Shown: positions 1 to 10,560 of the stretch, piece after piece
Numbering within the stretch: the stretch's first letter is position 1
Layout: every line of letters begins with the position of its first letter
Translations under genes and position numbers: made by a program
Assembly: GCA_010092845.1 (NCBI GenBank)
Contig: JAADYW010000179.1
Coordinates: 1-36,621, forward strand
From: Chloroflexota bacterium
GTDB taxonomy: Bacteria; Chloroflexota; Anaerolineae; Aggregatilineales; J027
DNA: 36,621 nt
Reading direction: 5' to 3'
Notes under the pieces: model-generated
Database searches by the model: none
The model's input: the letters and a program-made list of their open reading frames with translations, nothing else
Told to the model about the DNA's origin: nothing

Positions 1-1
1 C

Positions 2-1048
2 ACCCCCAACTTCGTGAACCATCAGTAAACGATGGAAGCCGTTATTGAGGAACCATACATCCTGATCCACGACAAGAAGATTAGCGCCGCAACCGACTTG
101 GTGCCGATTCTTGAGAAGCTCTTCCAGATTGGCAAGCGCGATGTTCTGATCATTGCTGAGGATGTTGACGGCGAAGCCCTGGCGACCCTCGTGCTCAACA
201 AACTGCGTGGTATGCTGAACGTGGTCGCCGTCAAGGCGCCTGGTTTCGGTGATCGCCGCAAGGCCATGCTGCGCGACATCGCTGTACTGACCGGCGGCAC
301 AGTTATCAGCGAAGAAATGGGCCGCAAGCTGGAAAGCGTTACAGTTGAGGATCTGGGCCGTGCGCGCAAGGTTGTTAGCACCAAGGATGAGACGACCGTG
401 ATCGACGGCATGGGCGACGAGGCTGATATCGTCGGCCGTATTGAGGAAATCAAGGTCGAGATTGAGAACAGCACCAGCGAATACGACCGCGAGAAGCTGC
501 AGGAACGCCTCGCCAAGCTCAGCGGCGGCGTTGCGGTGATCCGCGTAGGCGCTGCGACCGAGGTCGAGCTCAAAGAGAAGAAACACCGCGTCGAGGACGC
601 CTTGAGCGCCACCCGCGCCGCAGTTGAAGAGGGTATCGTGCCCGGTGGTGGCGTCGCCCTCGTCAATGCGATTAGCGCTGTTGATGGACTGTCTCTGACT
701 TATCCCGACGAGAACACGGGTATCGTTATCCTGCGGACCGCGCTGGAAGTGCCGTTGAAGAAGATCGCCGCGAATGCCGGTCAGGACGGTGGCGTGATCA
801 TCAACAACGTCCGCATGGAGCAGGAAAAATCCAACAATGTCCGCATTGGCTACAATGTGATGACTGGCGAATACACCGACATGATTACGGCTGGTATCCT
901 GGATCCGGTCAAGGTTACACGTGGTGCGCTGGAAAACGCTGCCAGTATTGCAGCGATGATCCTGACCACTGAAGCCCTGATCACCGACCTCCCCGAGGAC
1001 GAGAAGGCCCCGGCTATGCCCGACGGTGGCATGGGTGGCATGTACTAA
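2..1048 (+). CDS. groEL: 60 kDa chaperonin GroEL, 3' part (5' end outside window; in-frame TAA at 26-28)
   Basis: Translation contains GroEL hallmarks: [12 protein letters not shown]-like segment, [53 protein letters not shown], and a GGMGGMY C-terminus. ORF track begins at ATG 32, but homology extends upstream through an in-frame TAA. Confidence 0.95.
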
Positions 1049-1072
1049 ACCTGCTGCACATACAGCAAATAC

Positions 1073-1103
1073 AAAGCTCTGGAGCCTTCTCCAGAGCTTT
1101 TTT
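1073..1103 (+). terminator. Rho-independent terminator of groEL
   Basis: AGCTCTGGAG-CCTT-CTCCAGAGCT perfect 10-bp stem followed by a T-run. Confidence 0.9.
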
Positions 1104-1178
1104 CCTCCTGCGCACTGGCCATGACCGGCACATCATGTGTCTGATCTCAGTTGCCACTCAGGCCCTTGATTATGTCAC

Positions 1179-3641
1179 TTATTCCATGACACGAAGCGTC
1201 GACGGTATATCCATCCGTGACATTTTACGAATGCTCAACAGCGGCGTCAAAGCGACAACCAGTACTCCCAGTGCTACTGATATGGCGAGCGTGTCGGGGG
1301 ACAAGGTAATGATGAACTTGAAGTCCTCGAGCTGATCTTCCACGCGCTGGACCAGCAGGTAGTTGAGCGCTAACCAGCCGAGGACGACACCAAGGGCCGT
1401 CCCCAGTATCCCGATCAAGAGATTCTCAACAACCTGCATCCGGGTCACTGTACGCAGGGGTAAGCCAAAGGCGAACATCGTCGCAAACTCGCGGCTGCGC
1501 TCATCGACATTGATGCTGGTCGAGTTGAAGGCGATTAGAAACGCCATCAGTAGCACGATTCCCTGAATGATCGCCAGAATAGCAACGAAGATCTCAAGCG
1601 CCTCTTCCAATGCATCGGCGAATTCGCCGATGGCCTGTACGGAGGCAACACCTGGCTGAACGAGCAACGCCCTTTTGATGGAGGTTGCATCGCTGCCGTT
1701 GTCTGGTGTAACGACGACCATATTGGTCATGTCACCCAGCCCCATTGCGGCCGCACCCGCCATATCCATGTAGCTCAACCCTCGGATAGGATTGTCATGG
1801 ATCCCCACCAAAGGAATCTCTGTCTCCACCAACCGGAAGGCCATCTCACCTTCCCGCAGGGGATGCTCGAGGGTGATCGAATCGCCTACCTTTACGCCAA
1901 GGTCTTCAGCCGCCTTCTCCGAGATGACAATCCCTGGCATATCCCCTCGCAGTTCGCCATCTATCAAGCGCGGCACCCAGATTGGGTTCTGCATGTCATG
2001 TAGCTCGAGGAGTGTATCAATTGACTCGGTACCCTGGCTGAGTTTTCCTCCCAGGACCAATGCTGGCTCGGTCTCGCCAAACATGCGCTCGCCAGATTGA
2101 TCTGTCATCTGCACGATATCCGTAACCCGTTCACTGCCCTGGGGATAGAACGTATCGAGTTGCACGAGTAGGCGATCGCGTCCTTGATAGAGGTACGCTT
2201 CTTCACCTTGATCCAGGGTAGCAATGAAGCTATCCATGAAGCCGATGAACGCCGTCATGAGCAGGATCGCCATCGCGATGCCAAGCACGGTGAGCAGGGT
2301 CCGCCACGGCGAGCGCAGAATGTTGCGGAAAGGCATCTGGGTGAAACTGCGCCCGGGAATAGGCAAGTAGTTCAGCAACCAGCTCAGACCACCGCCTTTA
2401 GCCACCAGATGACCGGACTTGATCGCATCGATCGGTTGGACCCGGACAGCCCGCCAAACCGGGATCATCGTTGCAACCAGCGGCAAGGCCAACCCCAGCA
2501 AAGCTGCACGGATATAGCCAGGCAGATAGAGCGAGGTCCCCCAATATGGCAATGGCAACAGGGTCTTGAACAAGTTGGCAAATAGCAGGCTAAGCCCCCA
2601 GCCAATCACCAAACCCATAATCGTGCCCAGGATTGCGATTTGAGCACCTACCAGCAGCGGCCGGAAGGCTAGCCAGCCGCGCGGCACCCCCAATGCCATC
2701 CCGATACCGATCTGTCGTCGTTGTGACTCAACCATGCGCCCGGCCAGGTTAAAGGCGCCGAAGGACGCGCCAATCAGGAAGAGGGCACCGATGAGGTTCC
2801 AGGTATCCTGGTCGTTACGGGCATCAGAATACAGGATATGATGGACTGGATCATCCTCTGGCATGGTGACCTCAAACCCTACCTCAGGAAATGTAGCCGC
2901 CAGGGTTTCCTCGACTGCCGTTGCTACCGCAGCGCGTGAGGCGCCATCCTGCACGGTGATAACGACATCATTGACCAGACCCGTGTGCCCGGTAAGATCC
3001 TGGAGAGTATCGAGCGGCATGAACAGAATCGCAAGGCTTGCCTCGCCGCTGAATGTCCCGTCTTCCGGGATAATCTGGAAATACTCGGCGAAAGTACCTG
3101 TGCCGACATAGTCCAGGCTGACATCGCCGCTGACCCGGATGGAGTCACCCGGTTGCAGATCATAGTAGTCCGCAAACTTCTTCTCAACGACCACAACCCG
3201 TTGGCCAGCGTCTTCGGAGGTGAAGCTCCGACCATCACCCGCTTCAATATGGATTTCATCAACATAGGGACCGCCTTCTGTCACATCGACGCCCACCACA
3301 CGGCCGCTGACGAGAATATCCTCTTTGTCCGTGGAAGCATCAACCAATGTGGCAGCAACCAGACGGGGCTCAGCGTCGTTCAGGCCCTCGATAGCGGACA
3401 AGGCGGCGCTCAAGGTATCCTCATCGACGTATGTACCGTCCGCAAAATCCACCTGCAAGTCGTAGTGGTTCAGGCGCTCATAGCTCTGATCCAGCGATTC
3501 GACACGCCAGGTTTCCTGCCCACCCAGGCCGGCAAACACCCCCGTACCCAACGCAATAATCAATGCGATCGCCACGACCTGTAACCAGCGCGCCTTAAGA
3601 TCGCGCCACGACCAGCGTAGCCAGAATCCAAGGTTCATCAT
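1179..3641 (-). CDS. ABC transporter permease, FtsX/MacB-like (two FtsX domains)
   Basis: 820 aa; N-terminal TM segment, extracellular MacB_PCD-like domain, two FtsX-type TM blocks (PFRNILRSPWRTLLTVLGIAMAI; ERSREFATMFAFGLPLRTVTRMQVVENLLIG). Confidence 0.9.
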   Translation of the reverse strand: MMNLGFWLRWSWRDLKARWLQVVAIALIIALGTGVFAGLGGQETWRVESLDQSYERLNHYDLQVDFADGTYVDEDTLSAALSAIEGLNDAEPRLVAATLVDASTDKEDILVSGRVVGVDVTEGGPYVDEIHIEAGDGRSFTSEDAGQRVVVVEKKFADYYDLQPGDSIRVSGDVSLDYVGTGTFAEYFQIIPEDGTFSGEASLAILFMPLDTLQDLTGHTGLVNDVVITVQDGASRAAVATAVEETLAATFPEVGFEVTMPEDDPVHHILYSDARNDQDTWNLIGALFLIGASFGAFNLAGRMVESQRRQIGIGMALGVPRGWLAFRPLLVGAQIAILGTIMGLVIGWGLSLLFANLFKTLLPLPYWGTSLYLPGYIRAALLGLALPLVATMIPVWRAVRVQPIDAIKSGHLVAKGGGLSWLLNYLPIPGRSFTQMPFRNILRSPWRTLLTVLGIAMAILLMTAFIGFMDSFIATLDQGEEAYLYQGRDRLLVQLDTFYPQGSERVTDIVQMTDQSGERMFGETEPALVLGGKLSQGTESIDTLLELHDMQNPIWVPRLIDGELRGDMPGIVISEKAAEDLGVKVGDSITLEHPLREGEMAFRLVETEIPLVGIHDNPIRGLSYMDMAGAAAMGLGDMTNMVVVTPDNGSDATSIKRALLVQPGVASVQAIGEFADALEEALEIFVAILAIIQGIVLLMAFLIAFNSTSINVDERSREFATMFAFGLPLRTVTRMQVVENLLIGILGTALGVVLGWLALNYLLVQRVEDQLEDFKFIITLSPDTLAISVALGVLVVALTPLLSIRKMSRMDIPSTLRVME

Positions 3642-3649
3642 TTCACCCC

Positions 3650-4354
3650 CTACCAGTGCAGTTCAGCAATCGGCGCTTTACCCTCTTGAGGTGCACCATC
3701 GCTGACGATCTGGCCGCTACTGAGTTCGATCACACGATCGGCGATGCGCGAAATCTCGCGATTATGGGTCACTACCAGGACTGTTTTACCACTGTGTGCC
3801 TGGCTTTCGAGAAGTTGTAGAATCTGAACCCCCGTCTGGAAGTCCAGCTCGCCGGTGGGCTCATCGGCAAGCAGGATCGGATTCCCGGTGGCAAGGGCAC
3901 GCGCAATGGCGACTCGCTGCTGCTCACCACCCGACAATTCGTGCGGGAAGTGGTTGGCTCTTTCTCCCAGGCCAACGGCCTGTAAGACTTGCATCGCGCT
4001 ATCGGGTCGGGCGCCGTTACCTTTCATATCAACGGCAAACTGGACGTTCTCAAGAGCGGTCAGGCTGGGAAAGAGATTGAATGTCTGGAAAATGAAACTG
4101 ATCGTGTCCCGCCGGAAACTGAATTTCTGCTGGCGATTGGCACGGGTGATATCATGACCCCGGATGATCACTTGGCCGGCAGTGGGCGTATCCAGCGCGC
4201 TGATCATGTTCAGCAGGGTGGATTTGCCGCTGCCTGATGGCCCCAGCACAACGACAAACTCCCCCTCACCGATCTCCAATGAGATCTCATGTAGCGCGGT
4301 GACGGTGACACTTCCCATCTGGTAACGCTTCGACAATTGCTTCAGTTCGATCAT
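3650..4354 (-). CDS. ABC transporter ATP-binding protein (MacB/LolD family)
   Basis: Walker [10 protein letters not shown], signature [15 protein letters not shown], Walker [13 protein letters not shown]; 8 bp upstream of the permease on the same strand. Confidence 0.96.
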   Translation of the reverse strand: MIELKQLSKRYQMGSVTVTALHEISLEIGEGEFVVVLGPSGSGKSTLLNMISALDTPTAGQVIIRGHDITRANRQQKFSFRRDTISFIFQTFNLFPSLTALENVQFAVDMKGNGARPDSAMQVLQAVGLGERANHFPHELSGGEQQRVAIARALATGNPILLADEPTGELDFQTGVQILQLLESQAHSGKTVLVVTHNREISRIADRVIELSSGQIVSDGAPQEGKAPIAELHW

Positions 4355-4409
4355 CGGTTCCCCCTCAGAAGCGTGAAGTTATTAATCTCCATGCTACAAC
4401 CGATTCACA

Positions 4410-4438
4410 GGGGGGTAACCCCCAAAAATTAGGGGGTT
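4410..4438. repeat. G/C-run inverted repeats in divergent intergenic region
   Basis: GGGGGG-TAA-CCCCC-AAAAATTA-GGGGG-TT: the central C-run can pair with either flanking G-run. Confidence 0.7.
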
Positions 4439-4595
4439 CGCAATTATTTTTTTGACACAGTTAAAATTTATCTTGCGCTCTATGGCTGGCATTTTCACGC
4501 TGAAATCGAAAAGCCTCCGTGAAGTGCACCGCAAGGTTCCTGGCGGTATACTTGGAAACGCAGTGAGCTTAAGTTAATAAGGAAACTGAGCGAGA

Positions 4596-5768
4596 ATGAT
4601 TCAGAAGTCAAAGCGTGTCGAGGCCTTTGGAACCACGATCTTCCACGAGATCAATCTACTAGCAGCCGAATATGGCGCCGTCAACCTGGGACAGGGCAAA
4701 CCGGATTTCGACGGCCCGGAGCCCGTTATCGAAGGTGCCGTTGCCGCCCTCCGCGACAGTGCACACAACCAGTATGCCGATGGACGGGGCTTGGAAGCGC
4801 TCCGTATTGCCATCGCCCAGCACGAAGACTCTTTCTACGCTCGTCAACTCGACCCAGACCAGGAGATCATAGTGACTGTGGGGGCCACGGAAGCAATCTT
4901 TGCCGCCATCCTGGGGCTAACCGACCCCGGCGACGAGATCATCGTCTTCGAACCCTTTTATGACAGCTATGTACCCAACATCCTGATGGCCGGCGGCATA
5001 CCGCGCTATTGCCCTCTGCATCCGCCAGCCTGGGATTTTGACCCCGACCAACTCCGCTCCTTGTTCAACGCGAAAACCCGTGCGATTGTTGTCAATACAC
5101 CCCACAACCCCAGCGGGAAGGTCTTCTCGCCAGACGAACTGGCGCTGATCGCTGAATTATGCCTGGGACATGACGTGACGATCATCACAGACGAGGTCTA
5201 CGAACACATCGTCTTTGATGAAGCCGTCCACACTAGCATGGCGCAGATACCTGGTGTCCAGGACCGCACCCTCAGAATCAGTAGCCTTGGCAAAACATTT
5301 AACGTCACCGGCTGGAAAATCGGCTGGGCGACAGGTCCCGCAGAGCTCGTTGCCGGGGTACAGCGTGCGCGGCAGTTCATGTCATTTGCTGTTGCTCATC
5401 CGCTTCAGGTCGGGGCGGTGCAAGCGCTGCAGCTCCCGGCAAGCTACTACGAGGCTCTCGCCGCGATGTACCAGGCAAAACGCGACCGTCTGGTCAACGC
5501 CTTGCAACAAGCCAACCTGAAACCAGCGACCCCAGCCGGCAGCTATTTTGTGATGGCGGACTTCAGCGCCGTCTACGAGGACGACGACAAGGCGTTCGCA
5601 CAGTGGCTAATCCGTGAAGCCGGCGTGGCCAGCATCCCACCCACCGTCTTCTACAGCCCGCCCAACCAGCACATCGTGAGCAAACAGGCCCGTTTTGCGT
5701 TCTGCAAAAGCGACGCGACACTGGATGAGGCGGCAGCACGATTGCAAGCTCTCGGCCAGCGTATCTAG
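4596..5768 (+). CDS. Pyridoxal phosphate-dependent aminotransferase class I/II (kynurenine/methionine aminotransferase-like)
   Basis: 390 aa; NLGQGKPDFDGP, NTPHNPSGKVF, ITDEVYEHIVFD, SLGKTFNVTGWKIGW (PLP lysine). Confidence 0.92.
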   Translation: MIQKSKRVEAFGTTIFHEINLLAAEYGAVNLGQGKPDFDGPEPVIEGAVAALRDSAHNQYADGRGLEALRIAIAQHEDSFYARQLDPDQEIIVTVGATEAIFAAILGLTDPGDEIIVFEPFYDSYVPNILMAGGIPRYCPLHPPAWDFDPDQLRSLFNAKTRAIVVNTPHNPSGKVFSPDELALIAELCLGHDVTIITDEVYEHIVFDEAVHTSMAQIPGVQDRTLRISSLGKTFNVTGWKIGWATGPAELVAGVQRARQFMSFAVAHPLQVGAVQALQLPASYYEALAAMYQAKRDRLVNALQQANLKPATPAGSYFVMADFSAVYEDDDKAFAQWLIREAGVASIPPTVFYSPPNQHIVSKQARFAFCKSDATLDEAAARLQALGQRI

Positions 5769-5838
5769 CCGCGAAGCATGCCCCAGGGAGGCCAACCCCC
5801 AGCGACTGAGGTCCCTGCCGGGAGCCCAAGCAGTCCAT

Positions 5839-5856
5839 TTGTGACATTTTGCACAA
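5839..5856. promoter_or_regulatory. CRP/FNR-family-like palindrome upstream of the hydrogenase operon
   Basis: TTGTGACATTTTGCACAA: perfect 5-bp arms (TTGTG/CACAA); matches TGTGA-N6-TCACA with one mismatch; abuts TATAAT at 5857-5862. Confidence 0.45.
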
Positions 5857-6021
5857 TATAATCCCGCCCTTTGATAGATGATACCTTCTGGCAAAGCTGG
5901 GTAAAGTGATGGTAGGGGAATAGTCTGAAGACATTATTGTTACACCATAGATTCCTCTCGCATTATCCCACCCAAGCAAACGACTAGCACACTCAAGATT
6001 AAGGAGACCGGTGCACTTCTA

Positions 6022-7173
6022 ATGACAGAAACCACACTCACGCAGGATGCAACCGTCATCCTAGAACGGGCGCACTTTCAGCAACTCCTGGATGCGCTAT
6101 TGCAAAGCGGTTATCGCGTCATCGGCCCGACCATCGAAGACCGCGCGATTGTCTACGAATCCCTATCCAGCGTCGAGGATCTGCCCATTGGCTGGAAGGA
6201 TCAGCAAGAGGGAGGGACGTTTCGCCTCGAGAAGCGCAAGGATCAAGCGCTGTTCGGCTACACCCTTGGTCCTCAGACCTGGAAGAAGCACCTCTACCCG
6301 CCCAATGTCACCCTGTGGCAAGCCAAGCGGGAGAACGGATCATTCAAGATCACCCCGCCTGAAGAGGACAGACAACCGCTCGCTTTCATCGGTGTTAGAG
6401 CCTGTGAGCTGAGCGCGATCGCAATCCAGGATAAGATCTTCCTCGAAAGCGAATTCAAGGATCCAATCTACCAGCAGAATCGCGAAGGGCTGTTCATCGT
6501 CGCCGTGAATTGCGTTGAAGCTGGTGGCACGTGCTTCTGTGCGTCGATGGAAACGGGGCCAAAAGCATCCACAGGCTTCGATCTAGCCCTAACAGAAGTC
6601 ATTGACGGTGAAAAGCACTATTTTGTGGTCAATATTGGGTCCGCGCGTGGTCTTGATGTCATCAAGGCGATCACGGTCCGGACGCCGGAGGCTGGTGAGG
6701 TCGAAGCAGCCGAGGCACGTATCGCCGAAGCTAGCCAGAATATGGGGCGCACACTTGAGACAGAGGGATTGCGCGACTTGCTGTTCCGCAACATCGAAAA
6801 CCCACGCTGGGAAGCCGTCGCGGATCGTTGTCTGACCTGCGGCAACTGCACCCTGGTGTGCCCGACCTGTTTCTGCGCTACGATCGAAGACGTTACTGAC
6901 CTGACTGGCCAACATGCCGAACGAACCCGCCGCTGGGACTCGTGTTTCACGATGGACTTTTCATACATACATGGCGGCAGTGTGCGCTACTCTAGCCGGG
7001 CGCGTTACCGGCAATGGATGATGCACAAACTTGCGTCGTGGGTCGATCAATTTGGCACCTTTGGGTGTGTTGGATGCGGGCGCTGCATTACCTGGTGCCC
7101 AGTTGCTATTGATATCACCGAAGAAGCCAACATTATCCGCCAGGGCGACGTAGCCAAAACGAAAGAAGCTTAA
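6022..7173 (+). CDS. hydB: NiFe hydrogenase iron-sulfur (beta) subunit, group 3b/sulfhydrogenase type
   Basis: Two C-terminal [4Fe-4S] motifs CLTCGNCTLVCPTCFC and CVGCGRCITWCP; GVRACELSAIAIQDKIF segment; first gene of a hydrogenase operon. Confidence 0.9.
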   Translation: MTETTLTQDATVILERAHFQQLLDALLQSGYRVIGPTIEDRAIVYESLSSVEDLPIGWKDQQEGGTFRLEKRKDQALFGYTLGPQTWKKHLYPPNVTLWQAKRENGSFKITPPEEDRQPLAFIGVRACELSAIAIQDKIFLESEFKDPIYQQNREGLFIVAVNCVEAGGTCFCASMETGPKASTGFDLALTEVIDGEKHYFVVNIGSARGLDVIKAITVRTPEAGEVEAAEARIAEASQNMGRTLETEGLRDLLFRNIENPRWEAVADRCLTCGNCTLVCPTCFCATIEDVTDLTGQHAERTRRWDSCFTMDFSYIHGGSVRYSSRARYRQWMMHKLASWVDQFGTFGCVGCGRCITWCPVAIDITEEANIIRQGDVAKTKEA

Positions 7174-7194
7174 CCCCATAAAAAGGATAGAGTC

Positions 7195-7653
7195 ATGGAA
7201 ACCACTACGCTTGAACCGATTCTTGCTGAGCATCCGTTTTTCCAGGGCCTGGCCCCCGAGTACCTGAAGCTGCTGGTTAGCTGCGCAGCGAACGTCCGCT
7301 ACAAGGCCAACGAGATGATTATCCGTGCCGGGCAAGAAGCCGTTCACTTCTTCCTGCTGCGGCATGGCGAGGCCTATGTCGAGATTCACGACCCGCGACA
7401 CCGGCACGTGGTGATTCACAAGCTCCACGAAGGCGATGTCTTCGGCTGGTCCTGGATGCTACCGCCGTACAAAGCCCACTTTGATGTGCGTGCCAACACC
7501 CTGGTCCGCGCCATCTCGCTGGACGGCAAGTGCCTGCGCGAGAAGTTCGATACTGACAATAGCCTTGGCTACCAGATGTTGCTGCGTTTCACACCATTGA
7601 TTGTTCAGCGTTTCGAAAGGACAAGCTTACAGCTTCTGGATGTGTATTCATGA
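7195..7653 (+). CDS. Cyclic nucleotide-binding-domain fold protein in the hydrogenase operon (no HTH)
   Basis: 152 aa CNB/CRP-effector-like fold ([23 protein letters not shown]...[12 protein letters not shown]); ends without a DNA-binding domain; overlaps hydG by 4 bp. Confidence 0.85.
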   Translation: METTTLEPILAEHPFFQGLAPEYLKLLVSCAANVRYKANEMIIRAGQEAVHFFLLRHGEAYVEIHDPRHRHVVIHKLHEGDVFGWSWMLPPYKAHFDVRANTLVRAISLDGKCLREKFDTDNSLGYQMLLRFTPLIVQRFERTSLQLLDVYS

Positions 7654-8480
7654 GCGATAATCCAATGCTTAGCCAACCGTTTCGTATCGAAACTGTACAC
7701 CGCGAGTCGTACGATACGTTTACGGTTGAACTCCAACCTACCAATGGCCATGATAGCTTTCTCTTCGCGCCCGGCCAGTACAACATGCTCTATGTTTTCG
7801 GTGTCGGTGAGGTTCCCATCTCCATCAGCGGCGATCCTGACCGCCCCGAGAACCTGATGCACACCACACGTGCCGTGGGAACCGTTACCAAAGCAATGGC
7901 CGAGCTCCAGAAGGGCGATGTTATTGGTATCCGCGGCCCCTATGGCACGTCGTGGCCGGTTGACCGGGCCGAAGGTTATGATGTTGTGTTCGTCGCAGGC
8001 GGCATTGGCCTGGCCCCCCTGCGCCCCGCACTGTACCATGTACTCGCCCACCGTGATCGATATGGCAAAGTCGTGCTACTCTATGGCACCCGAAGCCCCG
8101 ATGACATCCTGTACCGCTCCGAACTCGAGCAGTGGCGTTCCCGTTTCGACCTTGAAGTGCACGTCACCGTTGACTACGCCGATGCCACCTGGCGTGGCAA
8201 TGTTGGCGTGGTTACGTCTCTCATCCCTAAAGCGCCCTTCGACCCGCTACATTCGATGGCCATGATCTGCGGTCCTGAAGTCATGATGCGCTTTACAGCT
8301 ATCGAGCTTCTCAAACGTGGTATCGAGCATGAGCATATCTACCTTACGATGGAACGCAACATGAAGTGTGCCATCGGCTTCTGTGGCCATTGCCAATTCG
8401 GACAACATTTTGTCTGCCGGGATGGCCCTGTTTTCTCGTATGCACATATCGGCCACATGTTGTCGCAATGGGAGGTGTAG
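7650..8480 (+). CDS. hydG: NiFe hydrogenase FAD/NAD(P)-binding (gamma) subunit
   Basis: Ferredoxin reductase-like fold: [29 protein letters not shown]; 2Fe-2S ligands [17 protein letters not shown]. Confidence 0.93.
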   Translation: MSDNPMLSQPFRIETVHRESYDTFTVELQPTNGHDSFLFAPGQYNMLYVFGVGEVPISISGDPDRPENLMHTTRAVGTVTKAMAELQKGDVIGIRGPYGTSWPVDRAEGYDVVFVAGGIGLAPLRPALYHVLAHRDRYGKVVLLYGTRSPDDILYRSELEQWRSRFDLEVHVTVDYADATWRGNVGVVTSLIPKAPFDPLHSMAMICGPEVMMRFTAIELLKRGIEHEHIYLTMERNMKCAIGFCGHCQFGQHFVCRDGPVFSYAHIGHMLSQWEV

Positions 8481-8483
8481 ACG

Positions 8484-9272
8484 ATGGCAACAACCCAACA
8501 AAAACCCAAACTGGCAGTCTGGAAATTCGCCTCGTGCGACGGCTGTCAGCTCAGCTTGCTGGACTGTGAAGACGAGCTGCTTGCAGTCGCTGGCGCCGTC
8601 GACATCGCCTTCTTCCCAGAGGCAACTCGCGCCACAATGCCTGGCCCCTATGATGTATCACTGGTAGAAGGCTCGATCACGACTGAGGAAGATATCGAGC
8701 GCATTCAGATGATTCGCCAGTCCTCCACGTTTCTGGTGACAATTGGTGCCTGCGCCACCGCTGGCGGGATCCAGGCTCTGCGAAACTTCAAAGACGTGAA
8801 AGAATTCGTCGATATCGTCTATGCCCGGCCCGAATACATCAGCACACTGGAAAAATCGACCGCTATCGGCGATCACGTCTTCGTGGACTTCGAACTGCGC
8901 GGCTGCCCCGTGAACAAATACCAGCTTGTTGAAGTGCTGAGCGCCTATATCAATGGCCGCAAACCGATTACGCCCTCTTACAGCGTATGCATGGAATGCA
9001 AGCGCCGGGGTACCGTCTGCGTGATGGTCGCTCACGGCACGCCGTGTCTGGGGCCGATTACCCACGCCGGCTGCGGCGCGATTTGCCCGGCATATAATCG
9101 TGGCTGCTACGGCTGCTTCGGCCCAATGGAAACCCCCAACACGAGTTCCTTGGCTACGTGGTGGCAGCAGCTCGGCGTCCAGGACGTCGATATCGTCCGC
9201 GCTTTCCGCAGTTTCAATGCCTATTCAGAAGCGTTCCGCAAGGAGGCCCGAGCACATGAGCACCAAGAATAG
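8484..9272 (+). CDS. hydD: NiFe hydrogenase small (delta) subunit
   Basis: [44 protein letters not shown], and further Cys clusters typical of the small subunit. Confidence 0.93.
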   Translation: MATTQQKPKLAVWKFASCDGCQLSLLDCEDELLAVAGAVDIAFFPEATRATMPGPYDVSLVEGSITTEEDIERIQMIRQSSTFLVTIGACATAGGIQALRNFKDVKEFVDIVYARPEYISTLEKSTAIGDHVFVDFELRGCPVNKYQLVEVLSAYINGRKPITPSYSVCMECKRRGTVCVMVAHGTPCLGPITHAGCGAICPAYNRGCYGCFGPMETPNTSSLATWWQQLGVQDVDIVRAFRSFNAYSEAFRKEARAHEHQE

Positions 9273-10560
9273 CACCACCCGGACATTCCAAGTCGACTAC
9301 CTCGCCCGCGTAGAGGGCGAGGGAGCCCTCTACGTCAAGGTCAAGGATGACCGAGTCACGGACGTTAAGCTCAAGATCTTTGAGCCGCCACGTTTCTTCG
9401 AAGCATTTTTGCAAGGGCGTCAGTACAGCGATGCACCGGACATCACTGCGCGTATCTGCGGCATCTGCCCCATTGCCTACCAGATGAGTTCCGTCCATGC
9501 CATGGAAGATGCACTGGGTGTGACCGTCGATGGTCCGCTCCGGGAGCTGCGCCGGATGATTTACTGCGGCGAGTGGATTGAAAGCCATGTGTTGCATGTG
9601 TATATGCTCCATGCACCGGATTTCCTGGGTTATCAGGATGCCATACAGATGGCCCAGGATCACCCTGAGGTGGTCCAGAACGGACTGAAGCTCAAGAAAA
9701 TCGGCAACGCACTGGTGACACTCCTGGGCGGTCGTGAAATCCATCCGATCAACGTCCGTGTCGGTGGCTTCTACAAAACACCAACCAAACGCCAGCTCCG
9801 TGAACTCACCGATGACCTCAAATGGGCCCGCGACACCGCCCTGGAGACCGTCCGCTTCACGGCCGGGTTACCTTTCCCTGACTTCGAGCAAGACTACGAG
9901 TTCGTCGCGCTACGGCATCCAGATGAGTACCCCTTCAATGAAGGCCGGTTGGTCTCCAACCGTGGGCTGGATATCGATATCAAGGACTACAACGAGTATT
10001 TCACCGAAGTACATGTCTCTCATTCGACGGCACTGCATTCGCGGATTAAAGAACGGGACGCCTATTTCGTCGGGCCACTAGCACGCTACAACTTGAACTA
10101 CGATCGGCTGCCGCCGCTGGTCCAGGAGGCAGCCCGCGAGGCAGGTATCGAGGGTAGCTGCAAGAACCCCTTCAAGAGCATTATTGTGCGCAGCCTCGAG
10201 ACACTCTACGCTTGCGACGAGGCACTGCGCATTATCGACGCCTACGAAGAACCTGAGGCGCCCTTCGTTCCCATCGAACCACACGCCGGTGTCGGCCACG
10301 GCTGTAGTGAGGCCCCACGTGGGATTCTCTATCACCGCTATGAACTAGACGACAAAGGGGACATCCTGCATGCGCAGATCGTGCCCCCGACGTCCCAGAA
10401 CCAGAAGACAATCGAGGACGATTTATGGCATTTCGTTGAGAAAGCCATCGATCTGCCGGACGATAAGATGCTCTGGCACTGTGAGCAAGCCATTCGCAAC
10501 TATGATCCTTGTATCTCGTGCTCAGTTCATTTCCTGAAACTGGACATCGAACGTGAATAA
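9256..10560 (+). CDS. hydA: NiFe hydrogenase large (alpha) subunit
   Basis: L1 motif [22 protein letters not shown]2 motif DPCISCSVH followed by the 9-residue C-terminal extension FLKLDIERE. Start assigned to ATG 9256 ([23 protein letters not shown]), not 9100 of the ORF track. Confidence 0.95.
   Translation: MSTKNSTTRTFQVDYLARVEGEGALYVKVKDDRVTDVKLKIFEPPRFFEAFLQGRQYSDAPDITARICGICPIAYQMSSVHAMEDALGVTVDGPLRELRRMIYCGEWIESHVLHVYMLHAPDFLGYQDAIQMAQDHPEVVQNGLKLKKIGNALVTLLGGREIHPINVRVGGFYKTPTKRQLRELTDDLKWARDTALETVRFTAGLPFPDFEQDYEFVALRHPDEYPFNEGRLVSNRGLDIDIKDYNEYFTEVHVSHSTALHSRIKERDAYFVGPLARYNLNYDRLPPLVQEAAREAGIEGSCKNPFKSIIVRSLETLYACDEALRIIDAYEEPEAPFVPIEPHAGVGHGCSEAPRGILYHRYELDDKGDILHAQIVPPTSQNQKTIEDDLWHFVEKAIDLPDDKMLWHCEQAIRNYDPCISCSVHFLKLDIERE

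Noticed and set aside
4452-4480. TTGACA hexamer upstream of the aminotransferase
   Set aside because: No convincing -10 at 16-18 bp spacing.
9100-9255. N-terminal extension of the hydrogenase large subunit in the ORF track
   Set aside because: This part lies inside hydD and does not resemble a large-subunit N-terminus; ATG 9256 gives the expected start.
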